This document shows positions 1 to 11,202 of a DNA stretch of 64,000 bases, in pieces (the stretch's first letter is position 1; the number at the start of each line of letters is the position of its first letter). The translations under genes and the position numbers were made by a program. The notes under the pieces are model-generated. The model did not search any database. It worked only from the letters and a program-made list of their open reading frames with translations, and was not told the origin of the DNA. The stretch is from Echiichthys vipera (taxonomy: Eukaryota; Chordata; Actinopteri; Perciformes; Trachinidae). The DNA lies in assembly GCA_963691815.1 (NCBI GenBank), contig OY829650.1, positions 27,519,195 to 27,583,194 of the forward strand. The letters run 5' to 3'.

Positions 1-3000
1 CACTCTGGAATGTGGAGTAATGTTTTTGTGTATTTTATTATGTAATATTTGTGTTTATTTTGTGCTAAGCAGCAGAGAATGTCAGGAAAGAGAGAGGGGG
101 AAGGAATTACTTCTCAGATTAAATTTAGGTTTGGAAGTTAAGGCAAACAAAGTCTGTCGTATGTCATAATCTGTCTGTCAAATCTATCTTTGCCTTTTTG
201 ATGTTTGTTGTCTTGGGGGGGGGGGGCAATGCTCTTACAATGAGTTTACAGATAATTTGACATATTTGAAGCTTGAAGCTCTGTGGTCATATGTTGCTTT
301 GATCAGTCACATATAAGTGCTGGATACCAGGCCCCTTTTAGAGACACCATTATAATGGTTTTCATTTATGATTAAATGTCTGCAGAGGTAAAGTCTATAC
401 TTATGAAGTTGGAGTTTTTGTCCAGCTGCTCTTTGTAGATGGAGTCAGGGGCAGACTTACAAATATGTTGGATGGTGAGTTTTAAGATGGGAGATTTTGA
501 GATTTTTGGTGTTTCCAAATTTAGTCCCAAGTTTGTTAACACATAGCTTATGAATCACTATGTTCACATTCTCTGGTCCTCCTTTTCCATTTGATTTAAA
601 ACGAATTGCCATAAAGGCACCTTTGCATTCGTCTTACTAACAAGAGTGGGGATCTTTCCTGCTGGAGTTACATGGGTAATTTCATGCAGTGTCTGACGTA
701 TGGTAGCAGGTTTGTTACTGTTGTTGTTTAAATATACTACAACAATGCACCGAAGCTTAGAAAAAGCAAGAAAGAGAAAAAGAAAGAGAGTGCAGGATTG
801 AATATCTTTCTGTTATCATGGACATGTGAGGGCCATTATTGTGGCAAACCAATATTGTGTTGTAATCTTGTCATACAGCTCAAGCCACATACTTTTATGT
901 TGAATCACATTGATGTTAGATGCCAGCTAGGTTACTGTGCTAATGGTTAGCAGAGAAACATTTTAGGACTATAAGGAATGGGTATGTTAGCTGTGTTTGG
1001 AGAGATAAATAGAAACTGTCAAAACTCTGTATGATCACTGAAGGTTAATGTTTATTTTTAAAGAGAAAAGTGACCTCTTGTGTCTGTCTCCCTTCAGACA
1101 GGCTTCACTGATGTAAAAGCTTGGACATCAGTCATTGAAGTTGCACAACCTTTCATTCCCCAATGTCAAACTTATTTTGAACTATTTTATACAATAGAAT
1201 TATACCTTTCATTTATCACTAAAGTGCTAAACTCACGCAATTAAAGCGTACAGTAACAATGCCAGTATCAAGGGCAGAAAGTATTACAGAAGGGTTTTAA
1301 ATAGAGAGGGGAGCGCTGTAACCTTCACCAGTGCAGTGTGTCCTGATAGGATCTGTTTCATATTAAGGAGATTTCTACAGCACATCAGCCTTTTCTGTAA
1401 AGATGCAGTCGACACAGACGTAATTAGCCAGTGCTCCCCCAACTGCACGTCCAGGTTTCACTGGGTTGACGTTTGACTGTTGTGTTCACACCTCTGACTG
1501 GCTGCAGTGATGTGAATCTGGATGTGTAAAACAGTACTGGTCGGTAGAACTAAGTCGGCACAAAGTAAGTGCCACATTCCCTCAGGAACTTATCACTGAT
1601 TTGTGATCCTATTTAAGGCGAAGTCACGCATTGGGTTGTGTATGTGCGTGCCTCTGTGTTTGGCCTGTGAGAGGCAGTGAAGGCGATAATTGAATGACAT
1701 TTGCTCATGTTATAATACTACAGATGGCCTTGATCCCCAGCAAACATGAACACCTTTTCTGCTAAATGAATGTTCAAGAATTCATTTTAGGCACAAGTTG
1801 GAGGAAAATCACGACGCAAAGATAATACAATTCCCACATGTTCAGTCTGTTCAGTCGGGTTTACTTGTGTAATGCTACAGCCAAGTTATGGTCATCATCT
1901 ACATCAGTTTTTTTACTTTACGTTGAAACACTGCAAGAGTAAAAATCTTTTGAACTAAAACTAATTGTACTCATCATACTTTGCTATAAATCTGAATATA
2001 GTTGACTATGGCATAATGGCTCGATCCTCAGCAGTCTCATCCATGGCTGGGCTGAAACTGAAGTCCCCTGGTGGGAGCAGAGTAATGGAGCCAAGGCACA
2101 ACGCTGCATTATGTGTTATCTGTGCACATGATGTAAGACTTCCTGTGACACAGTTGAAACTAAAGTTGAAGTGGTTAGTCAGTCAGTTGAAAGACAAAGA
2201 ATTTAGCAGAAACTATGTTAATTATTGATTCATTTATCATTTATCAAACGGTAGCCATCTGATGCTTAAATGTGAGATTGTGCTGCTTGTCCTTGTCTTA
2301 GGTTATAACAAACTGAAGTTTCTTGGGTTTTGGATTGTTTATCAGACTAAAAACAATTTGAAGGTATCTCAATAGGCTTTTCACTTTTTCCTGATGTTTT
2401 CTTTGACAAGAAAACGAATTGTTAGTTGCAGCTCTAATTCAGACATATAGGTATAGATGCCTAGTTATAATTACATATATACAAAAGTGGGTTAAGTAAT
2501 AGTCCATCATTCAACTTAAATCACATATATAAGGCATTTCGGCTCGCACGTTCGTAGCTAGTATCCCCTCCCTCTCCCTCCTAAAGACACGCAGAGTCAG
2601 AAGCCGGCCCGCTAAAAACACATGGCTAACGTATGCTAACATGTGTTGACATAGCCGTTTATCAGACTGGGGACGTTCACAGTCATAAGCCAGTATTGGC
2701 ACAGACTAATGGAGGCTATTTATGTAACATCTACCACAATAAAACTCAAAAATGACCTGGTCAACAAAAAGTCTGCTGTCTCAGCCTCTGTTTTCAGTCC
2801 CAAATCCTGGTGTGGCCTTCTCCACCGCTCAAAGGAATCCCCGATGTTGACTCGTCTTTGGTTCCTATGTAGGTCACATTTCTGCCATTTCCCCGCTCCA
2901 CTTACGTTTTCTTCCAACCTCCGCCATTGAGGCAGGCAGAGGCTGCTTGCTGGTATCGGTCTTTTGCTTCTCCAAGGTAACAGAAGCTTCAGTAGCTGAG

Positions 3001-6000
3001 CTGCTAAGCTAATCACTGGCCACGCAGAGTTTACAGAGAGGGAGGGGGAGTGAGAGGGGATGAATGTCTAAAGCTGATAGATTGAATGGATTTATTTGGT
3101 TATTTTTGCTATTTATATTGTGTGGATCGGACTACAGGACCATAATCGCTATGAAGTAGGGCTAGGTCATTGGCTATCTCGATAATGATATATATCCACA
3201 TAGCATTTTTTCTGCTAGTCTGTATGAAATAACCACATGGTAAAGCCTATTTTTGTTTACTCCTGTTTGAATTAAATACTTCAAAATTACTGAGTATTTG
3301 TATTAGTACTTTAGCGCAAAATGACCATGACATGCAAGGATCAGAAACGTTGTCCAAAAAGAAACGATCTAGAAAAATATGTGCCATAAACATGTTTATA
3401 TCGCCCAGCTCTACATTAAAGACAGTCATTGTTTGCATGACGGCAAAGGTCACTTTTCAAAAGAATGCAACCTAATGTGTTGATTTTACAGTGAAAATGG
3501 TCTTGTTTAGTCGGAACAGAAGAGCTTTAAATAAACCAGTGAAATTGAGGTATTATATCACCTCTCTGGCCTTGCCCAATCAGCTCGCTGATCAGTGTAA
3601 CACTTCTCATTATGTCTAATTACTGTATGCCTATTGTACAAAACCCAGTCATTTCTCTCTTTTTCTTCTTCTATAGTGGGCACTGCGAGGAAGGTGTGTG
3701 AGAGAATGTGTTTGTGTGTGTTTAGTGCGTGTGTACCCGCGTGCAAGTTATGACGTGTGTATATGTCTATAACGTGGGCAAATGATGTGAGAAAAATTGG
3801 CGGCCTGATGTGTAATGATATACCGTGATATAATGTAGAGAGAGCAGCACTGCGAGGCCTGAGAGCGCAGAGCTGTTTCCATTATAGATTCATGGGTCAT
3901 GTGCTTATCTGAAGGCAGAATTGGGTTACTGGAAAATGCTTACAGGAGGAAAGAGAGAGTGACAGACAGAGGAGAAGAGGAGGAGAAACATTGTGCTATC
4001 TTCTACTTGCATTTTGTTTGCAAAGGATTAGAAGTTTTGAATGCAGATGTTTTGTAAATTGACATAGATGATAAGTTATAATAATGAAGGAATTCCTTAT
4101 TTGTCAGTTAAGGTTAAAGAAAAAGTACTTGTGATAAAAAGTACATGTTGTGATACAAACTATATATACTATATAAACAGTATAAATGCTTTATTTGTCT
4201 GTAGAAGATTTATGCATGTGGACCACTGAAATTGTGAAATATTTTGCTGCTCTTATGTATAAAGGAGTCCATTGTTGTTTTTACGCCCACAAGCTGAAGT
4301 ATCAAAAATATTGCTTAGTGCATTTCTTTGTTTTCATCTGAGATGAAAGTATGTAATATGGCTTACAGTAAAAGAAACAAAAACAACCCACTCAACACTT
4401 GTCATATTGTACAGCACTCAAACAACACTGAAATCTGTGAAATACTCAATTTTCTCAATATTCGTATATTTATTCTGCAAAGAGTCAAACTCTCTTTTGC
4501 ATCCTAAAGATGTATTCAACACACACACTCAAAATCTTAATTAAAGATATGGTCAGCAGAGAGATGAAGAAAGAGATGGTTACGTTAACATGTTTTTCAC
4601 ACTTCATAGAAAGCTGTGATCATGTGTGATACAGAAGTGCTGGTGAAGATAAAGGGTGAGAAAGCAAATTTTTATTTTATTTTTATTCCCAGAAAGAAGC
4701 ATCACAGTGGGACTGGCCTAATCTGGCCAGGCATATGTAGCAAGCGCCGTTCAGACCAGTTTTCTTAAATCTGTGCTAAGTGATCAGACAGTGTGAATGC
4801 AGTGCATTCAGGACGCATTGAGATCGGACCGCTCAGGCCACATTCGGAGGGGTTCTGAGTCACTTGTATCTGGATTCATTTAGCAGTGTGAACACACATG
4901 CAATCTGAGCCACAATGATGGACAACCTTCTCAGCTGTGAGCAGAACTATGTCCATATTCACTGACTTTGTCCACAACTTCTAAATCAATGGTAGCTCTG
5001 TTGATTTGTCTTGCTTCATTTTTGTATTTTTAATGATTATCATTTTGAAAGTATTTCTCACAGAAACCACAGAGAATTAATTGTGTGATTGAGTGTGAGT
5101 GTGACTGATTGTGTTTTATATTATATGTTTGTCTGTGTTTGGATAGTAATTATATCTTTAGGTTAAAAAAATTACTAGATATATTACTGCAGATATTCCT
5201 GTTCTTTCTCTGTAACGTGCACCATTGCTATTGTCAAACCAGACCTATACATTCTTCACAATAAAAGTCCCCCTTTGTTTTGTTATTTAAAAGCTTTTAT
5301 TATGAAGCAGCAAAATCATGCAGCATCGTCATATAATGCACCTGAAAATTTGAAGATATTACACACAAACTGCCATTTGTGAGAGAGAAAAGTTACAACC
5401 ACCAGCACACAGACAAACTGTAGGCCGCCTCATAACACGTTTATGTTTTAATTTGAGAGTAACGACTGAAATTCACACACAACACAACAATAACAAAACA
5501 CTTGTTTCATTGAAATATGTAGGCTATCTATATGTAAAAGGAAATGATAAACATACAGAGCAGAGAAGTGAAATCAGATCACAAGTGCTCACTGAAGACG
5601 CATGTGGAGACACATTCTACTGCCAGGTGTGAAAAGACGTACTGAGAGCTGTCCACCCGTGATCAGATCACTCAGATGTGTTAATACCAGGTGAGGACAG
5701 CCCTCTGTCTCAGCAATACTTCTTCAAAGAGCTGACTTCGTTTTAGGGCTAAATAAGTATGGAATATATTATGCCAGTGTGGTCCTTAGTATAGTATAGA
5801 AGCACTAAAGTGTATTGGTGTGTTAGCAGCTCATGCTCTTCAGTAGCAGACTGCAGTCACACCAGGTTGTCTGGCTGTTGGCAGATACACATGGTTTAGC
5901 TTCTGAAGTTGTATGTAGTATCTATCCTCATCCCAAAAGCCTGCTCCATGGCCGTTGCTTAGCAACTTACTTTTTTGGCAAGATAAGATTCATAGGATTT

Positions 6001-7914
6001 GGCATATTATCATGGGAATAGTGATAGGGAGTTGTACATGTTTCTGACTAGTGTTAGGATATTATTCTGTCCCTTTGTACTGTACTAGAGCTGAGGACCT
6101 GATATGATAAACATTATTTGTGCATCACTGTCTAAAAACAATAACAAAAAAACATCTTTGGGCTGGAATATGAATCCTGGTTGAGTTAGGTAAATACTCA
6201 GGTGAATTATTACTGTATTATTTTAGAACTGCTTGTGGTCCTGTTCACTGTGGTACAGTTCTTCCTGTCCAAAGACTGCATCTTGTGTCCTGGTTGTGTC
6301 TATCTGCTTTTGTCCTCTGAGAGTCTCTAGTCTATTTATGTAATCGGGTAAGAAGCCCTCTCTGCTGTGAAGGACTCTGTAAAGCACGTTGCCTGGTTTT
6401 TAGCTTAGCGTCAGACATCTGTAAATGTCTGTATATCTGTATTTCAGTGTGTAGAGAGCAGAGCCTTTTTTACCGGGGAATTAAACAATAATCTAATCTG
6501 TTCAACTCAAATGTCCAGAGTGAAAGCATACTTCACATCAAGGTCTCCCCCTCTTTTTGTCATTAGCAGCCTCCTTAAAGTCAGAGGCAGATTTTAGCTC
6601 TGTAGTGGCTCTAGCTAGGCAAACATCAGGGTCAAAGCATAACATGACAATTACTGACATTAGTTGCGTGGGTGTGTCTATAGTGTACACTCACCTGTTT
6701 ACGTTGACTCTGGTGGAAACAAATAATTGTGACAAGGTGCCTGAAAATATCTTCCAAGAGAACAGTTTTGTTAATGTTTACAGAAATGCAAGGCCTTACA
6801 AGGTCAAACATCATTAAGTGAGATTTGTTTTTGTTCTGTAAGTCCACTCACCAATTCTCCTGGGATTTAGATAAAGAGAAGACGGGACACCAGGTTCTAA
6901 AATAAATGTTTCTTTTTTAGTATGTAGCATCCTAGTGTGTTTTGTGCTGCTCTCCATTCTGAGCACCACATTGTGCAAGTTGTTTGTTCTTGCACGTTTG
7001 GTCTGAAACCGTAATAATCCTGGTATTTTACATGATGAAAAAAACTGACTTAACACTTGTGTATGGTCCAGTTTTTTTTATGTTTCACCTTTGCCAAAGG
7101 TGCTGTTGACTGTAAAAGCTATGAAGTAGCACAGGTGGGGACTCTGGGAAATCAGAAAATTCAGGAATATCAGAAATAAATACTAGAGGGCAACTGATAT
7201 GGACAAAATGATAAGGTTAGTATTTTATTATTTTTAGTTATTTATTCTATGATTCCATACAATCTTAAATTTCTAAACAAAACAGGTTGAATTTGGGAAA
7301 TTGTTTATAGTAGCCTAAGGTACATGAACGTTAATAGTAGCAATAGTACAGGGCTCAGACCGCCAAATGGCCATAACCTGAGTGATTAAAAAAATAAATA
7401 ATAGTAACCAAAACAATAACAACTTTGTTAACTCGCTCTACGTGCATAGACACGTGTGATGAGCGTGCACTAAACTAATTCAGTCCGGTTTTAACAGATG
7501 TTTCGGCAAGTTTTTCATGTTTCTGCTTAAACACAACAAGCAACAGCTCTAATAAAGTGTCATCACACTTTTGAACATTTAGTTTTCTCCCCCACCGTTC
7601 CGAGGATCAGAGGCTGTTTGTGTGAAAACACGCCCCACTGCAGCGTGTCTGAGAGCTGCTCCACCCTGCACATAGCCTGGGCGGAGAAACATTCTCTGCT
7701 ACCAAAACAGTTGATAACATCGGAGCTTATCAATAGTACGGTCTAATAATAATAATAATATCTAATAATCATAATAATTTAGCCCCAGAGCTGTTACCAA
7801 GATTCAGAAGTTGGCTATTCGTCGATAATGTTAGCCTACCTGTAAGCTGGTTGAAGGCTCACTTTTAACCACTTTCTTCCTTCGGGGCCAATATGGAGAA
7901 ATATCAATAGTGGT
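1..7914. other. Non-coding stretch, probably sptbn4 intron
   Basis: I see no exon with coherent splice sites or recognisable protein. Open frames are short and lack family similarity. The base composition is AT-rich and there is a run of 12 G at 215-226. Since the first sptbn4 exon seen encodes the middle of the protein, this stretch is inferred to be part of the preceding intron. Confidence 0.6.
4740..5703. repeat. Possible dispersed fish repeat (degenerate ends)
   Basis: The text at 4748-4900 (gttcagaccag..., gtgatcagacagtgtgaatg) and 5575-5700 (ctgagagctgtccacccgtg, gatcagatcactcagatg) resembles the two ends of a common teleost dispersed repeat as I remember it. The two ends are only weakly inverted copies of each other. 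Family and limits are uncertain. Confidence 0.35.
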
Positions 7915-8052
7915 CAAAGTAGCAGAGGTGTCAAGTAACAAAGTACAAATACTTTGTTACCTTACTTAAGTAGACTAGTTCTTTTTACTTCTACATTTTC
8001 ACGCAATTATTTGTACTTTCTACTAGTTACATTTTAAAAATAGCCTCGTTTC

Positions 8053-8691
8053 TAGGGGTGGGTATCGAAACCCGGTTCTAAATTTCCCCCGGGGCAAGAT
8101 TTTGAAATACCTTAGTTTCAACAGACTCTGACCTTTCTGCTCATGAACAGGCTGTGAGTGTCAGAGTCCCATCCTCCTGTGCTGGGGCCGGGGTCTCGCT
8201 AACTCACCGCTGTCTGTCATTCTCTCACACACAGCGCTAGAGAGATGGTGGAGAGAACTAACCAGAGGCTTTATTTCACCAAAACTGACGCAAATACAGT
8301 AGTAATGCTAATAAGTGCAACAAAGGTTTTACATGGAAAGGGACACGAGCAGCCTCTCAAACATGTAAAAGTGCCTAATATTCAGATGGATAAATGTAAT
8401 GTCTTTGACAGCCTAGATCACAGTATTAAACATGGCTGTTCATTTATGACATACTGATGTTTCTTCAAAACGGTGCTGCTGATTTGGCTTTCAAAAATGT
8501 TTATTACTGTACAGTTTGTTAAGTACTTTAAAAGGTACAAGAAAATAAAGCTGTGGTTCATTCAATTCTCAATTTGTTATTTTATTTCTCTAAAAGAGTA
8601 CCGATAAGTAGTACCTTTTAAAGTACAGGATCGATAAGCAGTATCGGTAAAGGTAGTAGTATCGTCAAAATCTTAACAATACCCATCCCTA
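8053..8691 (+). mobile_element. hAT-type deletion derivative
   Basis: Ends taggggtgggtat (8053) and atacccatcccta (8691) are inverted copies. The flanking 8-mers ctcgtttc (8045-8052) and ctcgttgc (8692-8699) agree at 7 of 8 positions. Near 8245-8450 the + strand reads VERTNQRLYFTKTDANTVVM and later GHEQPLKHVKV, which resembles the N-terminal BED-finger region of hAT transposases but lacks an intact finger. It is a non-autonomous remnant of 639 bases. Confidence 0.75.
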
Positions 8692-8813
8692 CTCGTTGCA
8701 TCTATTTCGTTTTTGCTTGTTTTCATCACGGCTTGTCATCGTTCAAAACACGCACAAAATAAACCTAGCCAGATAAATCGTGCTATCTGGATAAAGCGAA
8801 TTTGAACATAAAA

Positions 8814-9025
8814 TCCTGATCAAAATCTTAAGACCAGTTAAAAAATGGCTTAAATTTGTATTTTGCACTGTTGGAACTTAACAAGGTTCTAAGTGGAGCT
8901 TCAAGATGCAAAAAGAAGAAATGGGAACAAGAGACCAAACGTTTTGAGCAGGTAATTTATTTAAAACAACAATTAAACTGAAGTAGGCTGTTCATCAGCT
9001 GAGCAAAAGTTTAAGACCACAGCCT
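8814..9025 (+). repeat. Left inverted repeat of the Tc1-like element
   Basis: Matches the reverse complement of about 10150-10360 with scattered substitutions; shared landmarks are ttttgcactgttggaactta, cttcaagatgcaaaa and tcagctgagcaaaag. Confidence 0.85.
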
Positions 9026-9102
9026 TTAAAAGCCACAATCTGTGCAAAAATTTGGATTCCCTGTCATTTCTTGTCAAGTAATCGTACTGTGAGGATCTCT
9101 TG

Positions 9103-10096
9103 ATGACAAAGGCAAAGATGTTGACCGTCTTTGAACGTGGTAGGATTGTTGAGCTGCATAAACAAGGCCTCTCACAAATGGCCATCGCTGCTGAGGTTGG
9201 ACGCAGTAAAACAGTCATTTTCCATTTCTTAAAAGATCCTGAGGGCTATGGAACAAAAAAATCAAGTGGTAGACCCCAAAAAATCTCACTGGCACTGAGC
9301 CGGAGGACCCGAATGGCTGTCCGTCAAGACACGGGACGATCCTCGTCCCAAATTAAGGCCATTACTGGTGCTGACTGCAGCTCAATAACCATCAGACGGC
9401 ATCTGCACAGGAAGGGCTTCAAAAACAAGAAACATCTTCAAAGGCCACGTCTACTTCAACGCCACAAACTTGCCCGTTTGCCGTCCCTTTGCCCGTCCCT
9501 TTGCCCGTCCCTTTGCAAGGGAGCACCAAACTTGGGACATTCAAAGATGGAAGATCTTTTTATTCTCTGACGAGAAAAAATTGAACCTTGATGGTCCTGA
9601 TGGCTTCCAACATTACTGGCATGACAAGGAGATGTTTTCTACACAGCCCAGTGGAGGGGGTGCCATCATGATCTGGGGTGCTTTTTCCTTTAATGGGACA
9701 ATAGAGCTCCAGGTTGTGCGGGGGCGTCAAACAGCAGCTGGCTACATGGAGATGTTGCAGCGGGCATCCCTCATGACTGAGAGCCCTCGTCTGTGTGGTA
9801 ATGACTGGGTTTTTCAGCAGGACAACGCTCCAATGCACAATGCTCGTCTGACCAGGAGGATAACATCACTCTTTTGGACCATCCTGCATGTTCCCCAGAT
9901 CTTAACCCAATTGAGAACATTTGGGGATGGATGGCAAGGGAAGTTTACAAAAATGGACATCACTTCCAGACAGTGGACACCCTTCATGAAGCCATCTTCA
10001 CTGCTTGGACCATCATTCCCACTAGCCTTTTGGAAACGCTTGCATCAAGCATGCCAAAACATGATCTACAATAATGGAGGAGCTACTCATTACTGA
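9103..10096 (+). pseudogene. Broken Tc1-like transposase
   Basis: Cut-and-paste transposase of the Tc1 family, no longer intact. The first part, from ATG 9103, has paired helix-turn-helix DNA-binding segments (VFERGRIVELHKQGLSQMAI, then GADCSSITIRRHLHRKGF). The catalytic part shows FSDEKKLNLDGPDGFQHYWH, WVFQQDNAPMHNARL (second Asp) and, in another frame, DHPACSPDLNPIENIWGWMA with the Glu of the DD34E triad. The reading frame shifts at about 9470-9516, where a 12-base unit is tandemly repeated, again near 9855-9875 where bases appear lost, and again near 10060 just before the NNGGATHY end. All catalytic residues are visible but no frame joins them. Confidence 0.92.
9473..9516 (+). repeat. 12-base tandem repeat within the transposase
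   Basis: The unit gcccgtcccttt occurs about three times in a row, the first copy altered. It lies where the transposase reading frame changes. Confidence 0.85.
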
Positions 10097-10149
10097 GTCA
10101 GATTTTGACACTTTAAATTGAGTTTTAGGAGGTTTTTGAGTGGTTTTGG

Positions 10150-10360
10150 AGCTGTGGTCTTTAACTTTTGCTCAGCTGATTAAAAGCCTACTTCAGTTAA
10201 ATTGTTGTTTTCAATAAATTACCTGCTCAAAACTTTTGGTCTCTTTTACCCATTTCTTCTTTTTGCATCTTGAAGCTCTACTTAGAACAGTGTTAAGTTC
10301 CAACAGTGCAAAATACAAATTCAAGCCTTTTTTTAACTGGTCTTAAGATTTTGATCAGGA
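10150..10360 (-). repeat. Right inverted repeat of the Tc1-like element
   Basis: Reverse-complement partner of 8814-9025. It contains cttttgctcagctgat, ttgcatcttgaag and ttaagttccaacagtgcaaa, each mirrored in the left arm. Confidence 0.85.
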
Positions 10361-10772
10361 CGTATGTCATTTCGACACCCTATTGGTTGTATGGGATGCA
10401 CATACATCTGTACATGACACAAATCACCTACACTCCAACAAGGGAATAGCCGACTTACAGTATGGAGCCTAGTCCAAAGATGTGAGAACTGGAGTGAAAA
10501 GTCCCAAACAAGCACCAGCAGAGAGGTTGGTAGCCAGAAAGGCCAGCCAACCATTCTACATCACTGGCCGTACCTTGAAGAAGTGGGTGGACACAAAAAA
10601 CAACTCCTTTTGAATGCGCTGAAACTCTGCACCCAAGAACCTCCAGCTAATGGCTTTCAAAATCTCAACAACTTCAACATAAACATTTTACTGTAATATT
10701 ACATGATAGTTATTTTGGCCTATAGAAATAGTGTTTTTTAAGGGAGGTGCGGTTTTATACTTTAAGTAGTTT

Positions 10773-11060
10773 TCAGAATCAGAATCAGAATCAGAATCAG
10801 GTTTATTGCTAAGTATGTTGGACATACAGAGAATTTGACTCCGGCTTATGCTTTGCTCACAGTTTCCAAACATTTAACAGGACAAACCTAAACATAACAA
10901 TAACAATAACATTTACATAACAATAGCAGAACAATAACAGAACAACACAGAACAATAATTTAAGATAAAAAATAGAGGTAATATTAAAAATAGGTTAACA
11001 AGTAAATATGAGAAATTTCAAATTGAAAGATAAAATAATTGTGCAAAGTAAAGTGACCAG
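10773..11060. repeat. Retroposon tail with (GAATCA)n
   Basis: Four agaatc units lead into aggtttattgctaagtatgt and an A-rich stretch of acaataac repeats. On the minus strand this is the 'aataaacctgattctgattctg' tail seen on many fish retroposons. It lies inside the hAT-type element at 7923-11194. No coding part is visible. Confidence 0.6.
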
Positions 11061-11202
11061 GCTGTTATAAACCAATACTTTATTACTTTTACTTGAGTAA
11101 AAAGCTCGAGTTGATACTGTTACAGAAGTGTTTTTAAACCCTATTTTCTATAATTCTACTTGAGTAATGAACTTGAATACTTTTGATACCTCTGAAAAGT
11201 AG

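Larger units (their letters stand above)
8814..10360 (+). mobile_element. Tc1/mariner-like transposon with long inverted repeats
   Basis: About 1547 bases. The outer text tcctgatcaaaatcttaaga (8814) recurs inverted at 10360, and similarity continues inward for about 210 bases (to about 9025 and back to about 10150), including internal copies of tcagctgagcaaaag. Long repeats of this kind with inner direct sites are known for fish Tc1-like elements. TA dinucleotides sit 2-3 bases outside each end (8809-8810 and 10363-10364), so the exact termini are slightly degraded. The enclosed transposase is broken, so the copy is inactive. Confidence 0.9.
7923..11194. mobile_element. hAT-type element carrying nested insertions
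   Basis: The ends are imperfect inverted repeats: cagaggtgtcaagta at 7923 and, reversed, cagaggtatcaaaagta at 11194. Flanking 8-mers caaagtag (7915-7922) and aaaagtag (11195-11202) agree at 7 of 8 positions, the duplication length typical of hAT transposons. Inner flanks at both sides carry 'cttgagtaaaa/ttacttaagtag' text seen in common fish repeats. The interior has been interrupted by the three elements listed separately. No transposase belonging to this outer element is seen. Confidence 0.65.

Noticed and set aside
2511..3016. Opposed frames of 63-98 codons
   Set aside because: No recognisable domain or splice pattern; the region may be a dispersed repeat, but I could not find its ends.
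8245..8457. 70-codon frame as a host gene
   Set aside because: It lies wholly within a hAT-type derivative with target duplications and resembles a broken BED-finger region.
9473..9516. Short regular repeats as a CRISPR array
   Set aside because: They are direct tandem units without spacers, inside a transposase pseudogene in a vertebrate genome.
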